From Nitrospira sp. (GTDB taxonomy: Bacteria; Nitrospirota; Nitrospiria; Nitrospirales; Nitrospiraceae): a stretch of 64,000 bases of DNA. Of this stretch, positions 7,374 through 16,238 are shown piece after piece. Under the pieces are notes generated by a model. That model saw nothing but the letters and a program-made list of their open reading frames with translations. It searched no databases and had not been told where the DNA came from. The position numbers were made by a program, and so were the translations under genes. Numbering within the stretch: the first letter of the stretch is position 1; every line of letters begins with the position of its first letter. Where the stretch lies: the NCBI GenBank assembly GCA_029194535.1, contig JARFXR010000002.1, positions 1,137,346 to 1,201,345 on the forward strand. The letters are read 5' to 3'.

Positions 7374-9175
7374 TCCTCCACCTCTTTCTGCCGCGTCACC
7401 GGTCTGACGTCGGTGAGTTCTGCTCCGAAGATTTCCAACGCCCGTTTCACGACCGGATGGGCGCGCGCCTGCTCGAACAGCACCAGCCGCCGATCCTGCT
7501 CCCTTGCCGCTCTGATCTGCGCCATCGTGGGCCCCGGCGGAGCCTCCTCCGTCTGCTCAACGATGCGAAGTCGCATCGATTGACCGCTGAGTCTCGTGCA
7601 GAGCGCGGTCAGCGCCTGCATGTTGTCCGGTTTCTCAAGCATGGCTCGCGCCACAGTGGCCTGCTTGTCGAATCCGATCGTGATCACGCCGCCCTCAATG
7701 CCGACCAAACGCCCTCTCTCGAGAAAGGGTGCGACGTTGGGAAACGCTCGCCCCACTTCGTCCTGGAACTGCTCCCACTCCAGCGTCACCACAACGCCGC
7801 TCGGGGGCGATCCAGGTGCCGCCTCTATAGGGGCACGCACGGCGTCCTCTTTTGCATTCGCGGACTGCGCGGACGAAGTCCCCGTCTTTGCCGCAGTAGA
7901 GGCAAAGGGGTCTTGTGTGGCCGCCGCTTTGGCCGTTGCGGACACCTGACGTGTCGGCGACGACGCAGGGCCCGCGCGCAGCTCCGGCCCGAGACCTTTC
8001 TCCGTACGCGGCGCCGCCGGGATGGGCCGGCGCTCCGCTGCGAGCGGGCGAGCGGGTTGTCCCGCGGATGCTTCGCCTTTTCGAAGGAGGCGGGTCGCCT
8101 TCACCGATGCTGTCTCCAGCACGAACCGAGGATGGGCGCTGCTCCGAAGACTATCCTCAGCCTGGGTAAAGATAGCGAAGAGCTGTTGCAGTTGGTCAGG
8201 GTTAAACGCACCTTTATCCGACTCGAATTGCGCGAGGTCCTCCGAAGAGGTTTCGATTAACCGCGGCCATTCATGCGGCGCAGTGACCGAGACCACGAGC
8301 ATGTTTCGCAGGTACTCAACGATCTCCGCGCAATAGGCCCGCAGGTCGTGTCCTCGATCCAACAGGGTCGACAAGACGTGCAGCGCGCCAGCGCTGTCCT
8401 GTGCGATAAGGGTTTGGATCATGGCTCGGACCAACTCTTGAGGTACCGCACCCAGCAGGAGTTCGAGATCTGCATGGACAACCGTCTTTCCCCCGAATGC
8501 CATCGCCTGGTCGAGTAAACTCAAGGCGTCGCGCATGCTGCCTTCACTGGCCCGAGCCAAGGCTGCGAGACTTCGATCTTCTACCGTAATGCCATCCTGC
8601 GCCGCCACGTGAAGAAGCCGCTCCACGATCTCGGTTCGGGCGATCCGCCGAAAATTGTAATGCTGGCAGCGCGACAGGATGGTCGCCGGTATCTTGTGGA
8701 TTTCCGTGGTCGCGAAGATGAACACTACGTGCCCCGGAGGTTCCTCCAAAGTCTTCAGCAGCGCGTTGAACGCGGAGTTCGACAGCATGTGGACTTCGTC
8801 GATGATGTAGATCCGGTACTGTCCTCTGAACGGAGCAAACTTGACGTTTTCCCGGATCTCCCGCACATCGTCCACGCTCGTATTGGAGGCGCCGTCGATC
8901 TCGATCACATCGACCGAATTTCCCTGCGCGATCTCGCAGCAATTGACGCAGACGGCACATGGCGAGCCCGTCGGCCCGCGCTCGCAGTTAAGCGCCTTGG
9001 CAAGAATCCTGGCAACCGTGGTCTTGCCGACACCTCGTGTCCCGGAAAACAGATAGGCCTGCGCCACCCGCTTCGACTCAATGGCGTTCATCAGCGTCTG
9101 CACGACATGCGGCTGACCGATCACATCGTCGAAGGTGCCGGGCCGGTATTTGCGGGCAGAGACTTGGTAATCCAT
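7370..9175 (-). CDS. dnaX: DNA polymerase III gamma/tau subunit
   Basis: The 601-residue clamp-loader ATPase has Walker A GTRGVGKT (45-52), a zinc module with Cys64, Cys73, Cys76 and Cys79, the DEVH Walker B box (126-129) and the KTLEEPPGHVVFIFATTE sensor region. The central linker (about 370-460) is rich in Ala, Pro and Thr, and the C-terminal 130 residues form a tau-like domain that would contact the polymerase. I saw no A-rich slippery heptamer that would produce a shorter gamma form, so tau alone is the likely product. It lies directly downstream of ffs. Confidence 0.95.
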   Translation of the reverse strand: MDYQVSARKYRPGTFDDVIGQPHVVQTLMNAIESKRVAQAYLFSGTRGVGKTTVARILAKALNCERGPTGSPCAVCVNCCEIAQGNSVDVIEIDGASNTSVDDVREIRENVKFAPFRGQYRIYIIDEVHMLSNSAFNALLKTLEEPPGHVVFIFATTEIHKIPATILSRCQHYNFRRIARTEIVERLLHVAAQDGITVEDRSLAALARASEGSMRDALSLLDQAMAFGGKTVVHADLELLLGAVPQELVRAMIQTLIAQDSAGALHVLSTLLDRGHDLRAYCAEIVEYLRNMLVVSVTAPHEWPRLIETSSEDLAQFESDKGAFNPDQLQQLFAIFTQAEDSLRSSAHPRFVLETASVKATRLLRKGEASAGQPARPLAAERRPIPAAPRTEKGLGPELRAGPASSPTRQVSATAKAAATQDPFASTAAKTGTSSAQSANAKEDAVRAPIEAAPGSPPSGVVVTLEWEQFQDEVGRAFPNVAPFLERGRLVGIEGGVITIGFDKQATVARAMLEKPDNMQALTALCTRLSGQSMRLRIVEQTEEAPPGPTMAQIRAAREQDRRLVLFEQARAHPVVKRALEIFGAELTDVRPVTRQKEVEE

Positions 9176-9299
9176 TGCGATTACTCAGTAGCCCTTCCAC
9201 CACATGGCAGGATATTCAAACAGGCTATCCGACAAGGTCGCAGGGACTGAGAACTCCGAGGCGTACGGTTTTGGGGTACGTTTCAACATCCTGCATAGC

Positions 9300-9400
9300 G
9301 GGGCCAGGTGATCCTGCGGCACCCAGAACTGATTGCTTACCGTTGCTTCCTTCCGGACCTGGCGGGGTTCACAGGGTTCCGTTGCACAGGGCCTGGCCCC
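9300..9400 (-). ncRNA. ffs: Signal recognition particle RNA, 4.5S type
   Basis: Read on the reverse strand, the ends GGGGCCAGG and CCTGGCCCC pair. The apical region carries the hallmark tetraloop domain CAGGTCCGGAAGGAAGCA followed by ACGGTAAGC, the Ffh-binding site. The length of about 101 bases and absence of an Alu domain fit a small bacterial 4.5S RNA. The tRNA-Ser/ffs/dnaX order is widespread. Confidence 0.93.
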
Positions 9401-9407
9401 TTTTTCA

Positions 9408-9515
9408 AGGTGCTGAGTCCGGAGGAACGAGTTCTGAGCCTAGCCCTATTGAGCCCACCCTCGCGTCGTTGAAACTCAGCACACAGCACTTGCTACCCGG
9501 CACTGAACACTGAAG
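9408..9515. repeat. ACTCAGCAC-type dispersed spacer repeat, copy 1
   Basis: The stretch contains GGTGCTGAGTCC, GAGTTCTGAGCC, then AACTCAGCACACAGCAC and GGCACTGAACACTGAAG. The left TGCTGAGT and right ACTCAGCA are inverted copies. The 12-mer GAGTTCTGAGCC recurs in reverse complement in the nuoD-nuoG spacer. Confidence 0.5.
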
Positions 9516-9638
9516 TCCGATACCATCCTCACAATCAGTGAGGCTCCGGGTCAAAACTCACTCATACCGAGGTGTCTATCCGCCCGCAACGATCACGATA
9601 CTGCGACTAAGAGCGAACGGTTCACACGAAGTGTGGTT

Positions 9639-9728
<90 letters not shown>

Positions 9729-9784
9729 GCAATTCTCGGAAATGTGATCTTAGCACGCGCGTTTTTGAGCGGCAAGGTGAGCGT

Positions 9785-9813
9785 TTGACGCTACTCCGAT
9801 GCTTTCCTATACT
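9785..9813 (+). promoter_or_regulatory. Sigma70-like promoter for the mscS-like gene
   Basis: TTGACG (9785-9790) and TATACT (9808-9813) with a 17-base spacer are close to consensus. The predicted leader to the ATG at 9938 is about 118 bases. Confidence 0.7.
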
Positions 9814-9937
9814 GCCGGACGATCCGCGGAGAGGTCGCATGACGTGAATCTTGAAAGATGGACGAAGCTGCGGGCCCGTGGTACCAGCAGGGAATTCCTA
9901 TGAGGAGATGGTTGGTCGCTAAGAAGGAGGCGCCGAG

Positions 9938-10726
9938 ATGATTGCAATGGAGACGCTCACGCAATACGCCGTGCGATACGGCCTGCAAGCTGTGGTAGCG
10001 ATCGGGATTTTCGCCGTCGGAGTGATCGTGGCGAGATGGGCGGGGAACCTGGCAAGACAGCAGCTTGAGCGCCACACGCTCGAGCCGCCGGTCCGGCTGC
10101 TGTTGGTTCGCGTCGTCAGAATCATCGTCCTGTTGTTCACGACGGTCATCGCCCTGGAGGCGCTCGGAGTGCCCATCGCTCCCTTGATCGCAGGCATCGG
10201 CGTCGCCGGCGTGGGGATCGGACTCGCGCTCCAAGGTGTACTCGGCAACGTCATGGCCGGGCTGTCCATTATCTTCACGAAACCCTACCGGGTCGGCGAG
10301 CACATCTCGGTGTTGGGCGTGCACGGAGATGTCGTCATGATCGACATCTTTTCCACCGTCCTCATGCACGCGGATCACTCCCGCGTGATCATCCCGAATC
10401 GGAAGATCATCGGAGAGATTCTTCATAATTTCGGCACGATCCGTCAAATGACTCTCACCGTCAACATCGCGTACACGGCCGATATGGACCGGGCATTGGC
10501 CATCACGCGGGAGGTGCTCCAGAGCCACCCCAAGATCCTGAAGGATCCAGCTCCGTCGGTCGGTATCAGCGCGCTCGGCCAGCCGGCCATCACCATTGCC
10601 ATTCAACCCTGGACGGCCGTCGCGGATTACGGTTCGACCCAAGGGGAAATCAACAAGGCAGTGATGGAACGGTTTCGGGCCGCGCAGATCGAGTTTGCCC
10701 CTTCCGCCGTTGTACCAAGGCCCTAG
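9938..10726 (+). CDS. MscS-family mechanosensitive channel
   Basis: The 262-residue inner-membrane protein has three hydrophobic helices (about 15-35, 53-78 and 80-105). The third is the pore-lining helix, rich in Gly and Ala (AGIGVAGVGIGLALQGVLGN), followed by the diagnostic IIFTKPYRVGEHI at the start of the cytoplasmic beta domain. Such channels open under membrane tension to release solutes on hypo-osmotic shock. It is a short family member without extra N-terminal helices. The start is supported by AAGGAGG eight bases upstream. A DUF481 gene and mscL follow, making a small osmotic group. Confidence 0.9.
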   Translation: MIAMETLTQYAVRYGLQAVVAIGIFAVGVIVARWAGNLARQQLERHTLEPPVRLLLVRVVRIIVLLFTTVIALEALGVPIAPLIAGIGVAGVGIGLALQGVLGNVMAGLSIIFTKPYRVGEHISVLGVHGDVVMIDIFSTVLMHADHSRVIIPNRKIIGEILHNFGTIRQMTLTVNIAYTADMDRALAITREVLQSHPKILKDPAPSVGISALGQPAITIAIQPWTAVADYGSTQGEINKAVMERFRAAQIEFAPSAVVPRP

Positions 10727-10936
10727 GCTCGTCATCCGCCATCGCGGGGATCGAACCGGAACGGTTTCGTCCGTCGCCGCGGAATCGCCCTCACTCAGGA
10801 GCATCTTGCATCCAGCCCAGAAAGATTGTTCATATAGGATCAGCGGGGCGGGTACAACTGCTTACGCAGTTCTTGCCAATGACATCGGTCTCCCGCGGCA
10901 CCGACCTGGCTCGTCGTCAGGCTGCGGGTGTGATTA
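10727..10936. other. Intergenic, no gene seen
   Basis: No convincing coding frame was found. A small hairpin AACTGC-TTAC-GCAGTT (10856-10871) is the only structure noted; it lacks a T-run and its role is unknown. Confidence 0.4.
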
Positions 10937-10966
10937 TTGCCAAAGCCGTGAGGATTCGGTTATACA
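10937..10966 (+). promoter_or_regulatory. Sigma70-like promoter for DUF481 gene
   Basis: TTGCCA (10937-10942) and TATACA (10961-10966) are separated by 18 bases, giving a leader of about 85 bases before the ATG at 11057. Confidence 0.5.
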
Positions 10967-11056
10967 CCTGAGTCTCGCTCGAGTTGATTCGACCGACGAT
11001 TCTCGCAATCAACCCATCGGAAGGCCGTCCACGGAATTAAGGGGAATTTGACGTTC

Positions 11057-12175
11057 ATGCGAGGATCCTCGACCCTGAACGCCTGGGCAATCGTCCTGGC
11101 TCTCTGTTTGGCTTTTCCCTTAGCCGCACTCGCCTCGGACACCGATGTAGCGCCCGGTCCTCCGGCCCCGGTCCCCATCGATATTGTGACCTTGAAAGAC
11201 GGCAGCATTCTGTACGGCGAGGTCATCGAAATGACCGAGGGGACGCTGCTCCTCAAGACCGTGGACAGCGCCGACAAGGCATTCAAGGTCAAGTGGAGTG
11301 AGGTGTCCAAGCTGACCGTGACCCATCCTCTCCCGTTCCATTTGAAGGAGGGTACGATCTTGGTAGGCACGACCCAAGCGGACAAGGACGGTTTCCTCCT
11401 GCTGAAAGTGGAATCGCTGGCCGAACCCCTGACGATTCCAGTCGGATCGGTCGCCTCCATCAACCCCCTCGTTCAGCCACCGGTTGTTTTCGTCGGCGCG
11501 GTGACGGCCGGCATCTCGACAGCGAACGGCAACACCAATTTTCAAAACGCCAGTTTCCTGTTGGACCTCACCGGACGCAGTGAAAAGCTGCGGCTGCTCT
11601 TGAACGGCCGGTATGTCTACAACGAGAACAACGGCCAACTCGCCGCCCGGAATGCCCGTGGCACGATCAAGCTCGACTTCTTTTTCACCAAACGTTTCTA
11701 TGCCTTTACCAGCGCCTACTTCGAGCAGGATACATTCCAGGATCTGAACCTTCGGACCGCACTGGCGACCGGACCGGGCTATCAGTTTATCGACCTGGGC
11801 GATTTTTCCGGCCCGTACTTCAAGGACATCACCCTGTCGGGTGAGTTCGGCGTCAGCTATTTCAATGAGGATTTCAAGAATCTTCCCGATCAGTCGTCCG
11901 TGCGCGGACGAGGATCTCTGAGGCTCAATTGGCCCATGCTGGATGAGCGAATCGTGCTCTATCATTTCGGCGAATTTTTCCCCTCTTTCCAGAACAGTCA
12001 GGACTACTACATCACGATGGACCAGGGCATCCGGTTAAAGCTTATCGAAGGGTTCGTCGCGAATTTTCAGTACACCTACCGCTATAACAACAAACCCCCG
12101 GCCGGTGTTCAGAGCACTGACACGCTGTATCTCATCACGTTCGGCTACAATTTCGACACGACGCGACGGCGTTGA
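11057..12175 (+). CDS. DUF481-family outer-membrane beta-barrel protein
   Basis: The protein of about 372 residues has a Sec signal peptide (hydrophobic run ending FPLAALASD). Two small repeated beta modules follow (about 45-140): [16 protein letters not shown] and [15 protein letters not shown], each with an LKDG or LKEG turn. The C-terminal 230 residues alternate as in a beta barrel and end with LITFGYNF plus a short basic tail. DUF481 proteins are putative salt-stress-induced outer-membrane proteins of unknown activity. ATG 11057 is preferred over a TTG nine bases upstream because AAGGGGA is well spaced only for the ATG. Its position between two mechanosensitive channels suggests osmotic-stress association; that is inference. 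Confidence 0.8.
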   Translation: MRGSSTLNAWAIVLALCLAFPLAALASDTDVAPGPPAPVPIDIVTLKDGSILYGEVIEMTEGTLLLKTVDSADKAFKVKWSEVSKLTVTHPLPFHLKEGTILVGTTQADKDGFLLLKVESLAEPLTIPVGSVASINPLVQPPVVFVGAVTAGISTANGNTNFQNASFLLDLTGRSEKLRLLLNGRYVYNENNGQLAARNARGTIKLDFFFTKRFYAFTSAYFEQDTFQDLNLRTALATGPGYQFIDLGDFSGPYFKDITLSGEFGVSYFNEDFKNLPDQSSVRGRGSLRLNWPMLDERIVLYHFGEFFPSFQNSQDYYITMDQGIRLKLIEGFVANFQYTYRYNNKPPAGVQSTDTLYLITFGYNFDTTRRR

Positions 12176-12225
12176 CTTCGGCTGAAAGTCTCTCTCCTCA
12201 ATCACTCGATACAAGGAGGGTTCCG

Positions 12226-12642
12226 ATGTTGAAAGAATTCAGGGATTTTGCAATGAAGGGCAACGTGCTCGACATGGCCATCGGCGTCATTATCGGAGGA
12301 GCGTTCGGAAAGATCGTTTCATCGCTCGTCAGCGACATTCTGATGCCGCCCATCGGGTTGCTGATGGGGAAGGTGGATTTTTCCAGTCTGTTCCTGACCT
12401 TGTCGGGTACCCCACAACCCTCGCTGGTTGCAGCCAAGGCGGCGGGAACGCCGACCCTCAATTACGGCGTATTTCTCCAGAGCGTGTTCGACTTTCTTAT
12501 CGTCGCCTTCGTGATTTTCATGCTGGTCAAACAAGTCAACCGCTTCAAGCGAGAGGCTCCGCCGGCACCACCGGCCGGCCCTACCAATGAAGAGAAATTG
12601 CTGATGGAGATTCGAGACGCGATCAAGAACCAGCGGCATTGA
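12226..12642 (+). CDS. mscL: Large-conductance mechanosensitive channel MscL
   Basis: The 138-residue protein starts [20 protein letters not shown], leading into the pore helix [25 protein letters not shown], the MscL family signature. The second membrane helix ([21 protein letters not shown]) and the C-terminal cytoplasmic bundle ([13 protein letters not shown]) follow. It forms a pentameric tension-gated pore that rescues cells from osmotic downshock. The start has a perfect AAGGAGGG six bases upstream; a longer in-frame version overlapping the DUF481 gene is not supported. Confidence 0.96.
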   Translation: MLKEFRDFAMKGNVLDMAIGVIIGGAFGKIVSSLVSDILMPPIGLLMGKVDFSSLFLTLSGTPQPSLVAAKAAGTPTLNYGVFLQSVFDFLIVAFVIFMLVKQVNRFKREAPPAPPAGPTNEEKLLMEIRDAIKNQRH

Positions 12643-12670
12643 GTATGATGCCATTCCTGAATTCTACGGT

Positions 12671-12697
12671 CGGCGAGGAACCGCTCCCTCCTCGCCG
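12671..12697 (+). terminator. Stem-loop after mscL
   Basis: CGGCGAGGA pairs perfectly with TCCTCGCCG around a 9-base loop, 29 bases after the mscL stop. No T-run follows, so it may be a weak terminator or an mRNA-stabilising hairpin. Confidence 0.45.
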
Positions 12698-12760
12698 CGC
12701 ACGGGAGATCCGTTTCCGTCTGACATAAGAGGGGCCCATCGAAAAGCCAAGGAGGAGTCA

Positions 12761-14059
12761 ATGCGAGGCAAGAGACTGGCAGCGTTCGTCCTGGGATTAG
12801 TCGTCACGGTCGGAGTGACGGGGGAGAGCGGTGCCGCCTGGTACTTGCAGGAAGAGGCGCCGAATGACAGCACGAGCCGGGCGCTCAACGAGATGACGGC
12901 CAAAGCCAAGGAGGTACCCCCTCCAGCGGATCCGCGCGATCTGCGGATCGCAGAACTGGAACGTATGGTGGCGGAGCGGGACAAGGAAATCGCTAGGCTG
13001 AACGGACTGTCGGGCGATTTGAGCCAGGCAAAGGGCCGGAGTGGCGATCTGGAGCGCCAACTGGCCGATCGCGACCGGGAGCTCGCCGATCGTACTCACG
13101 AATTGGCGGCACTCCGTTCGAGTGCGAGCGATTCTGAAAAACTTGCCCAACAGCTGTCCTCGACACAACGGGATCTCGAATTCTCGAAGAACCGTACGGT
13201 TGATCTTGAGAGGCAGATGAGCACCCTCTCAGCCTCCTCCGGTGCGGAGATCGCTGCCCTTCAGGCCGGCGCAGACGACAAGGACAAGCTCGCCGCCGAG
13301 TTGGCAGCGTCGAAACAACGGACAGCGGAGCTTGAAGCGCAGTGCGCAGCCCTCGGAAGCGCCGCGGGCGAGCGAGATAGACTCACGGCCGAGGTGGCGG
13401 CAGCCAAACAGCGGACCGCCGACCTTGAGAAGCAGCTGGCCGATCGTGATCGGGATCTCACAGGACTTCGCGGTGACCTCTCGGCGGAGAAGGATACACT
13501 CATGGCCGAGGTGGCCTCGGCCAAGCAGCATACGGCCGATCTCGAAAAGCAGCTGGCGGACCGGAATCGGGAACTGGCGAGCCTTCGCGGTGACCTCTCG
13601 GCGGAGATGGCGAAGCTGAAGGAAGCCGAACGCGGCCTGATCCGGGCGCTTAGACCCCAGATCGACAAGAAAAACATCACCGTCGACTTGAACAACGAAC
13701 GGCTCCTCATCAACCTGAACTCCGGCTACCTGTTCGACTCCGGAGACGATCAGCTCAAGCCAGGGGGTGCTGAGGCCTTGAAACAGGTCGGCGCGATTCT
13801 GAAGGAATTCCCCGAATACCACGTCGCGGTGGACGGGCACACGGACAACCGGCCGATCCGTGCCGCACTGAAAAGCAAATTTCCGTCCAACGTGGAACTG
13901 TCTGAAGCGCGCGCGCGGAATGCCGCAGAGGCGCTGGCCGGTGGCGGATTCTCTGGAGCATCCACCGCCGGCTACTCGGATACCAAACCGGTGGCCTCCA
14001 ATACCACCGATGCCGGACGGGCCCAGAACCGACGGGTGGAAATCCGCGTGACCAGATAG
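12761..14059 (+). CDS. OmpA-family peptidoglycan-binding protein with long coiled coil
   Basis: The 432-residue exported protein has a signal peptide (about 1-26), a long heptad-rich coiled coil (about 60-290) and a C-terminal OmpA domain (about 310-432). The latter shows LFDSGDDQLKPGG, VDGHTDN and SEARARNAAEAL, the segments that bind diaminopimelate in peptidoglycan. The coiled coil contains imperfect tandem units beginning VAxAKQxTADLEKQLADR, two of them at a 117-base period. It probably spans the periplasm and ties an envelope structure to the cell wall. AAGGAGGAG precedes the ATG. Architecture resembles the MotB-like C-terminal domain group, but no MotB membrane helix is present. Confidence 0.85.
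   Translation: MRGKRLAAFVLGLVVTVGVTGESGAAWYLQEEAPNDSTSRALNEMTAKAKEVPPPADPRDLRIAELERMVAERDKEIARLNGLSGDLSQAKGRSGDLERQLADRDRELADRTHELAALRSSASDSEKLAQQLSSTQRDLEFSKNRTVDLERQMSTLSASSGAEIAALQAGADDKDKLAAELAASKQRTAELEAQCAALGSAAGERDRLTAEVAAAKQRTADLEKQLADRDRDLTGLRGDLSAEKDTLMAEVASAKQHTADLEKQLADRNRELASLRGDLSAEMAKLKEAERGLIRALRPQIDKKNITVDLNNERLLINLNSGYLFDSGDDQLKPGGAEALKQVGAILKEFPEYHVAVDGHTDNRPIRAALKSKFPSNVELSEARARNAAEALAGGGFSGASTAGYSDTKPVASNTTDAGRAQNRRVEIRVTR
13391..13624 (+). repeat. Tandem 117-base repeat inside coiled-coil gene
   Basis: Units at 13391 and 13508 encode 39-residue copies sharing ADLEKQLADR and LRGDLSAE. The bases around LRGDLSAE are identical in both copies, showing a recent duplication. 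Confidence 0.75.
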
Positions 14060-14073
14060 CGCACCCCCCACGG

Positions 14074-14106
14074 CGGCAGGAGCCTTCATCAGGAAGGCCC
14101 CTGCCG
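14074..14106 (+). terminator. Stem-loop terminator after OmpA gene
   Basis: CGGCAGGAGCC pairs with GGCCCCTGCCG with one mismatch in 11, around an 11-base loop, 15 bases past the stop codon. The stem is strong, though there is no clear T-run. Confidence 0.55.
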
Positions 14107-14108
14107 CT

Positions 14109-14378
14109 GAAGCTCCCCCTCAAGAAATCGAGCCGATCCTCACGGTTGAACTTGGTCGTCGCTTTGACCGTCGTGTCGGGAATGGATGCATCATCCGCCT
14201 CAAGCGGAACCACTGGCTGCCCGATCACGCCGCCGCTCTTGTTGAAACGATCAACCGCCACATCGGCCCTGTGCACGTCATGGATCGACGAAGTCTTGTA
14301 CGAACCGGACAATGGATCGAGGATTCCGATCTTAATCGGCTCAGCCGCCAATGCCGCACTCCGGCGGGGAGAACCGTC
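14109..14378 (-). pseudogene. Relic of a branched-chain-type ABC substrate-binding protein
   Basis: The reverse strand encodes about 90 residues matching the N-terminus of Peripla_BP_6 (LivK/UrtA-like) binding proteins: EPIKIGILDPLSGSY, then HRADVAVDRFNKSGGVIGQP, VVPLEADDASIPDT and REDRLDFLRGSFSG. Such proteins normally have about 400 residues. Here similarity stops abruptly near 14109, where the OmpA terminator begins, and no intact signal peptide precedes it. It is therefore a 5' fragment of a decayed or truncated gene. No permease or ATPase partner is nearby. Confidence 0.75.
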
Positions 14379-14459
14379 TAATACCCGGATCGTTCTATTG
14401 TCCGTACGCTTTCCTGTCGTGCGATGACAGAGATCTGGGACAGCCGACTTCCGCGCGTA

Positions 14460-14476
14460 GGATTGTCGGACAATCC
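14460..14476. promoter_or_regulatory. Perfect 17-base palindrome
   Basis: GGATTGTC-G-GACAATCC has eight-base arms around one base, a typical dimeric regulator site. It lies about 85 bases upstream of the binding-protein relic on the reverse strand. No intact gene is adjacent, so it may be a leftover operator. Confidence 0.4.
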
Positions 14477-14642
14477 CCATAAGCCCCGCCGCGCGAAAAG
14501 ACGGAAGAGTAGTTCCAGGGTCGTTGTGTCGTATCGGTCGGATCTGATTGAGATTCCGCGGGTGACAAAGAAGGCATCTCACCCTAGACCGGGCCCCGTG
14601 CCTCCGGTTGTCCTGTCACCAATGAGGGGCGTGAGTACCCGA

Positions 14643-15734
14643 CTAGCTGTATTGGTCCTCGGTGTATACCTGTTTGATCGCCCAGAATACTGCTTCCTTG
14701 AGTTTCTTCATCTGAGGATCTACCGGGTCTTGCCGGATTTTTTGGAGTTTCTTATCGAGATCAAAGAGTGGCTGGACCGACCGCCGGTCCGGCACCCTTC
14801 CAAGCGCCCATGCGACCTCTGTCTGCACAGTGATATCGACGCCCGGAGCGTCCAACATCTCCAGCAGGGGAGGTACCACCGACGAATCATTATGCGTGTT
14901 CCCGAGATCCCCAAGCCCTTTGGCGGCCGCGGCCTGCAATTCCGGCTGCTTAGAATGTTTCAAGATGTCGACCAGAATCGGAATGCCCTCCTTACCCATG
15001 TTGCCTAACGCTACTGCAGCCTGCTTGGAAAGATCTTTGTCCTTGAGGGCGGCTTTGAGCTTCGGAAGCGCCTCATCCGCCTGCATTTCGCCCAGAAGAG
15101 AAATAATCTTGAGCTTACGGATCTGCGGCGTATCCGTCGCTTCCAACAGTTTCAGTAATCGATCCGGCTGACCCCACTCAGCGGTCAGCAAGACCGGGAA
15201 ATCATACTGCTCGAGTTTCTCCCGCAACTTGCCCGCAGCAAAGACGCCCGGGTCGCCAGCATCGGCCGCCTGCGCGGCTGACACAGCATCCTCGAAGTCA
15301 GTCCGCACCTCCTTCTGCCATCTGACCTTCAGTTCACCCAACACATAGGTCAGTTGGCAAGCCGGACCTTTCCAAAGCCGCGACGGGGCATCAGGAAGGT
15401 CCGCGTCACCCCCTGCCACGGTCGTGCCCTCCCAGGTCTTTCGTTGTTCGCATTTGACCCTAAACAGGACGTCGTGGGGTTTGCTTGCGTCCCCGATTGT
15501 TCGATACCCCAATTCGCTCAGTCGCCGAGCGACAAGCTCGGCGATCGGCGCCGCATCGACAGATCCTTTATCAGACAGCATCAGAGCCTCGACCTGAACC
15601 GTCTGAATTTTCTCGAGTTGGGCCTTCTGTTCTGCGGTGAAATAATCTCGATAGGCGAGCGAACGGGACGGATCGACAAGAATCAGAAACCAGAATGCCG
15701 TCGTCAGTACCACATGATGTAGAGCAGCGTGCAT
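14643..15734 (-). CDS. Exported HEAT-repeat protein
   Basis: The protein of about 363 residues begins with a hydrophobic signal segment (TTAFWFLILVDPSRSLAY). The middle is unrecognised. Residues from about 195 onward form HEAT/PBS-lyase-type helical repeats, for example LKIISLLGEMQADEALPKLK, KQAAVALGNMGKEGIPILVD and QAAAAKGLGDLGN. Such repeats build curved protein-binding scaffolds. The start at 15734 has GAGG six bases upstream; an ATG 12 bases earlier is possible. A promoter lies at 15785-15812. Specific function is unknown. Confidence 0.75.
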   Translation of the reverse strand: MHAALHHVVLTTAFWFLILVDPSRSLAYRDYFTAEQKAQLEKIQTVQVEALMLSDKGSVDAAPIAELVARRLSELGYRTIGDASKPHDVLFRVKCEQRKTWEGTTVAGGDADLPDAPSRLWKGPACQLTYVLGELKVRWQKEVRTDFEDAVSAAQAADAGDPGVFAAGKLREKLEQYDFPVLLTAEWGQPDRLLKLLEATDTPQIRKLKIISLLGEMQADEALPKLKAALKDKDLSKQAAVALGNMGKEGIPILVDILKHSKQPELQAAAAKGLGDLGNTHNDSSVVPPLLEMLDAPGVDITVQTEVAWALGRVPDRRSVQPLFDLDKKLQKIRQDPVDPQMKKLKEAVFWAIKQVYTEDQYS

Positions 15735-15784
15735 GGCGGGCCTCATTCAGAGGGTAAGCATGCCGACGAACTACGCCTTCGATG

Positions 15785-15812
15785 ATTATACCGGTTCTCT
15801 CGGGCGTCGCAA
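15785..15812 (-). promoter_or_regulatory. Promoter for the HEAT-repeat gene
   Basis: On the reverse strand TTGCGA (15812-15807) and a perfect TATAAT (15790-15785) are 16 bases apart, about 50 bases upstream of the start codon. Confidence 0.55.
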
Positions 15813-15977
15813 ACCCGGTCGTCAGGAATAGAAGCGATTGAGAGACTTCGGAAGTTCGTACCCCTTGTGAGTACCTCAATCGGTTACGCGGTGACAAATC
15901 GTATGCCGCGACCGTCCGCGCCGAAATCTCTCCGCCGCCTTCCCCCAAACCCGCTGACCGCCCCGCAGGAGTATGGG
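15813..15977. other. Intergenic, no gene seen
   Basis: This stretch separates the divergent HEAT-repeat promoter from the tRNA-Leu promoter. I see no coding frame or repeat in it. Confidence 0.4.
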
Positions 15978-16007
15978 TTGACAGTCGCACATGTCCAACG
16001 GTACAAA
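15978..16007 (+). promoter_or_regulatory. Promoter for tRNA-Leu (and possibly tig)
   Basis: A perfect TTGACA (15978-15983) is followed after 18 bases by TACAAA (16002-16007), about 70 bases upstream of the tRNA. Confidence 0.5.
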
Positions 16008-16079
16008 ATACCGGCAGGAGCGCGTAATTTCGCCTGTTTGTTGAATCGGATGAGACCGAACTCCGGGACTCTCCGCCGT

Positions 16080-16162
16080 GCGAGAGTGGCGGAACTGGCA
16101 GACGCGCGAGACTTAGGATCTCGTGGGTAACCGTGGGGGTTCGAGTCCCCCCTCTCGCACCA
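16080..16162 (+). tRNA. tRNA-Leu (anticodon TAG)
   Basis: Acceptor GCGAGAG pairs with CTCTCGC, discriminator A and CCA are encoded. The anticodon loop CTTAGGA on a CGAGA/TCTCG stem gives TAG, reading CTA/CTG. The variable arm and GGGTTCGAGTCCC T arm fit a class II leucine tRNA. Confidence 0.94.
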
Positions 16163-16238
16163 GGCCCAAGCCAAGGCAGATGCCGCCTGCCCGGTGTTGT
16201 CAACGACAGAGGAAGGCAACGACAGCTAGAAGGATTGA

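Noticed and set aside
7370..9175. Programmed frameshift in dnaX
   Set aside because: No A-rich slippery heptamer with a following stem was found.
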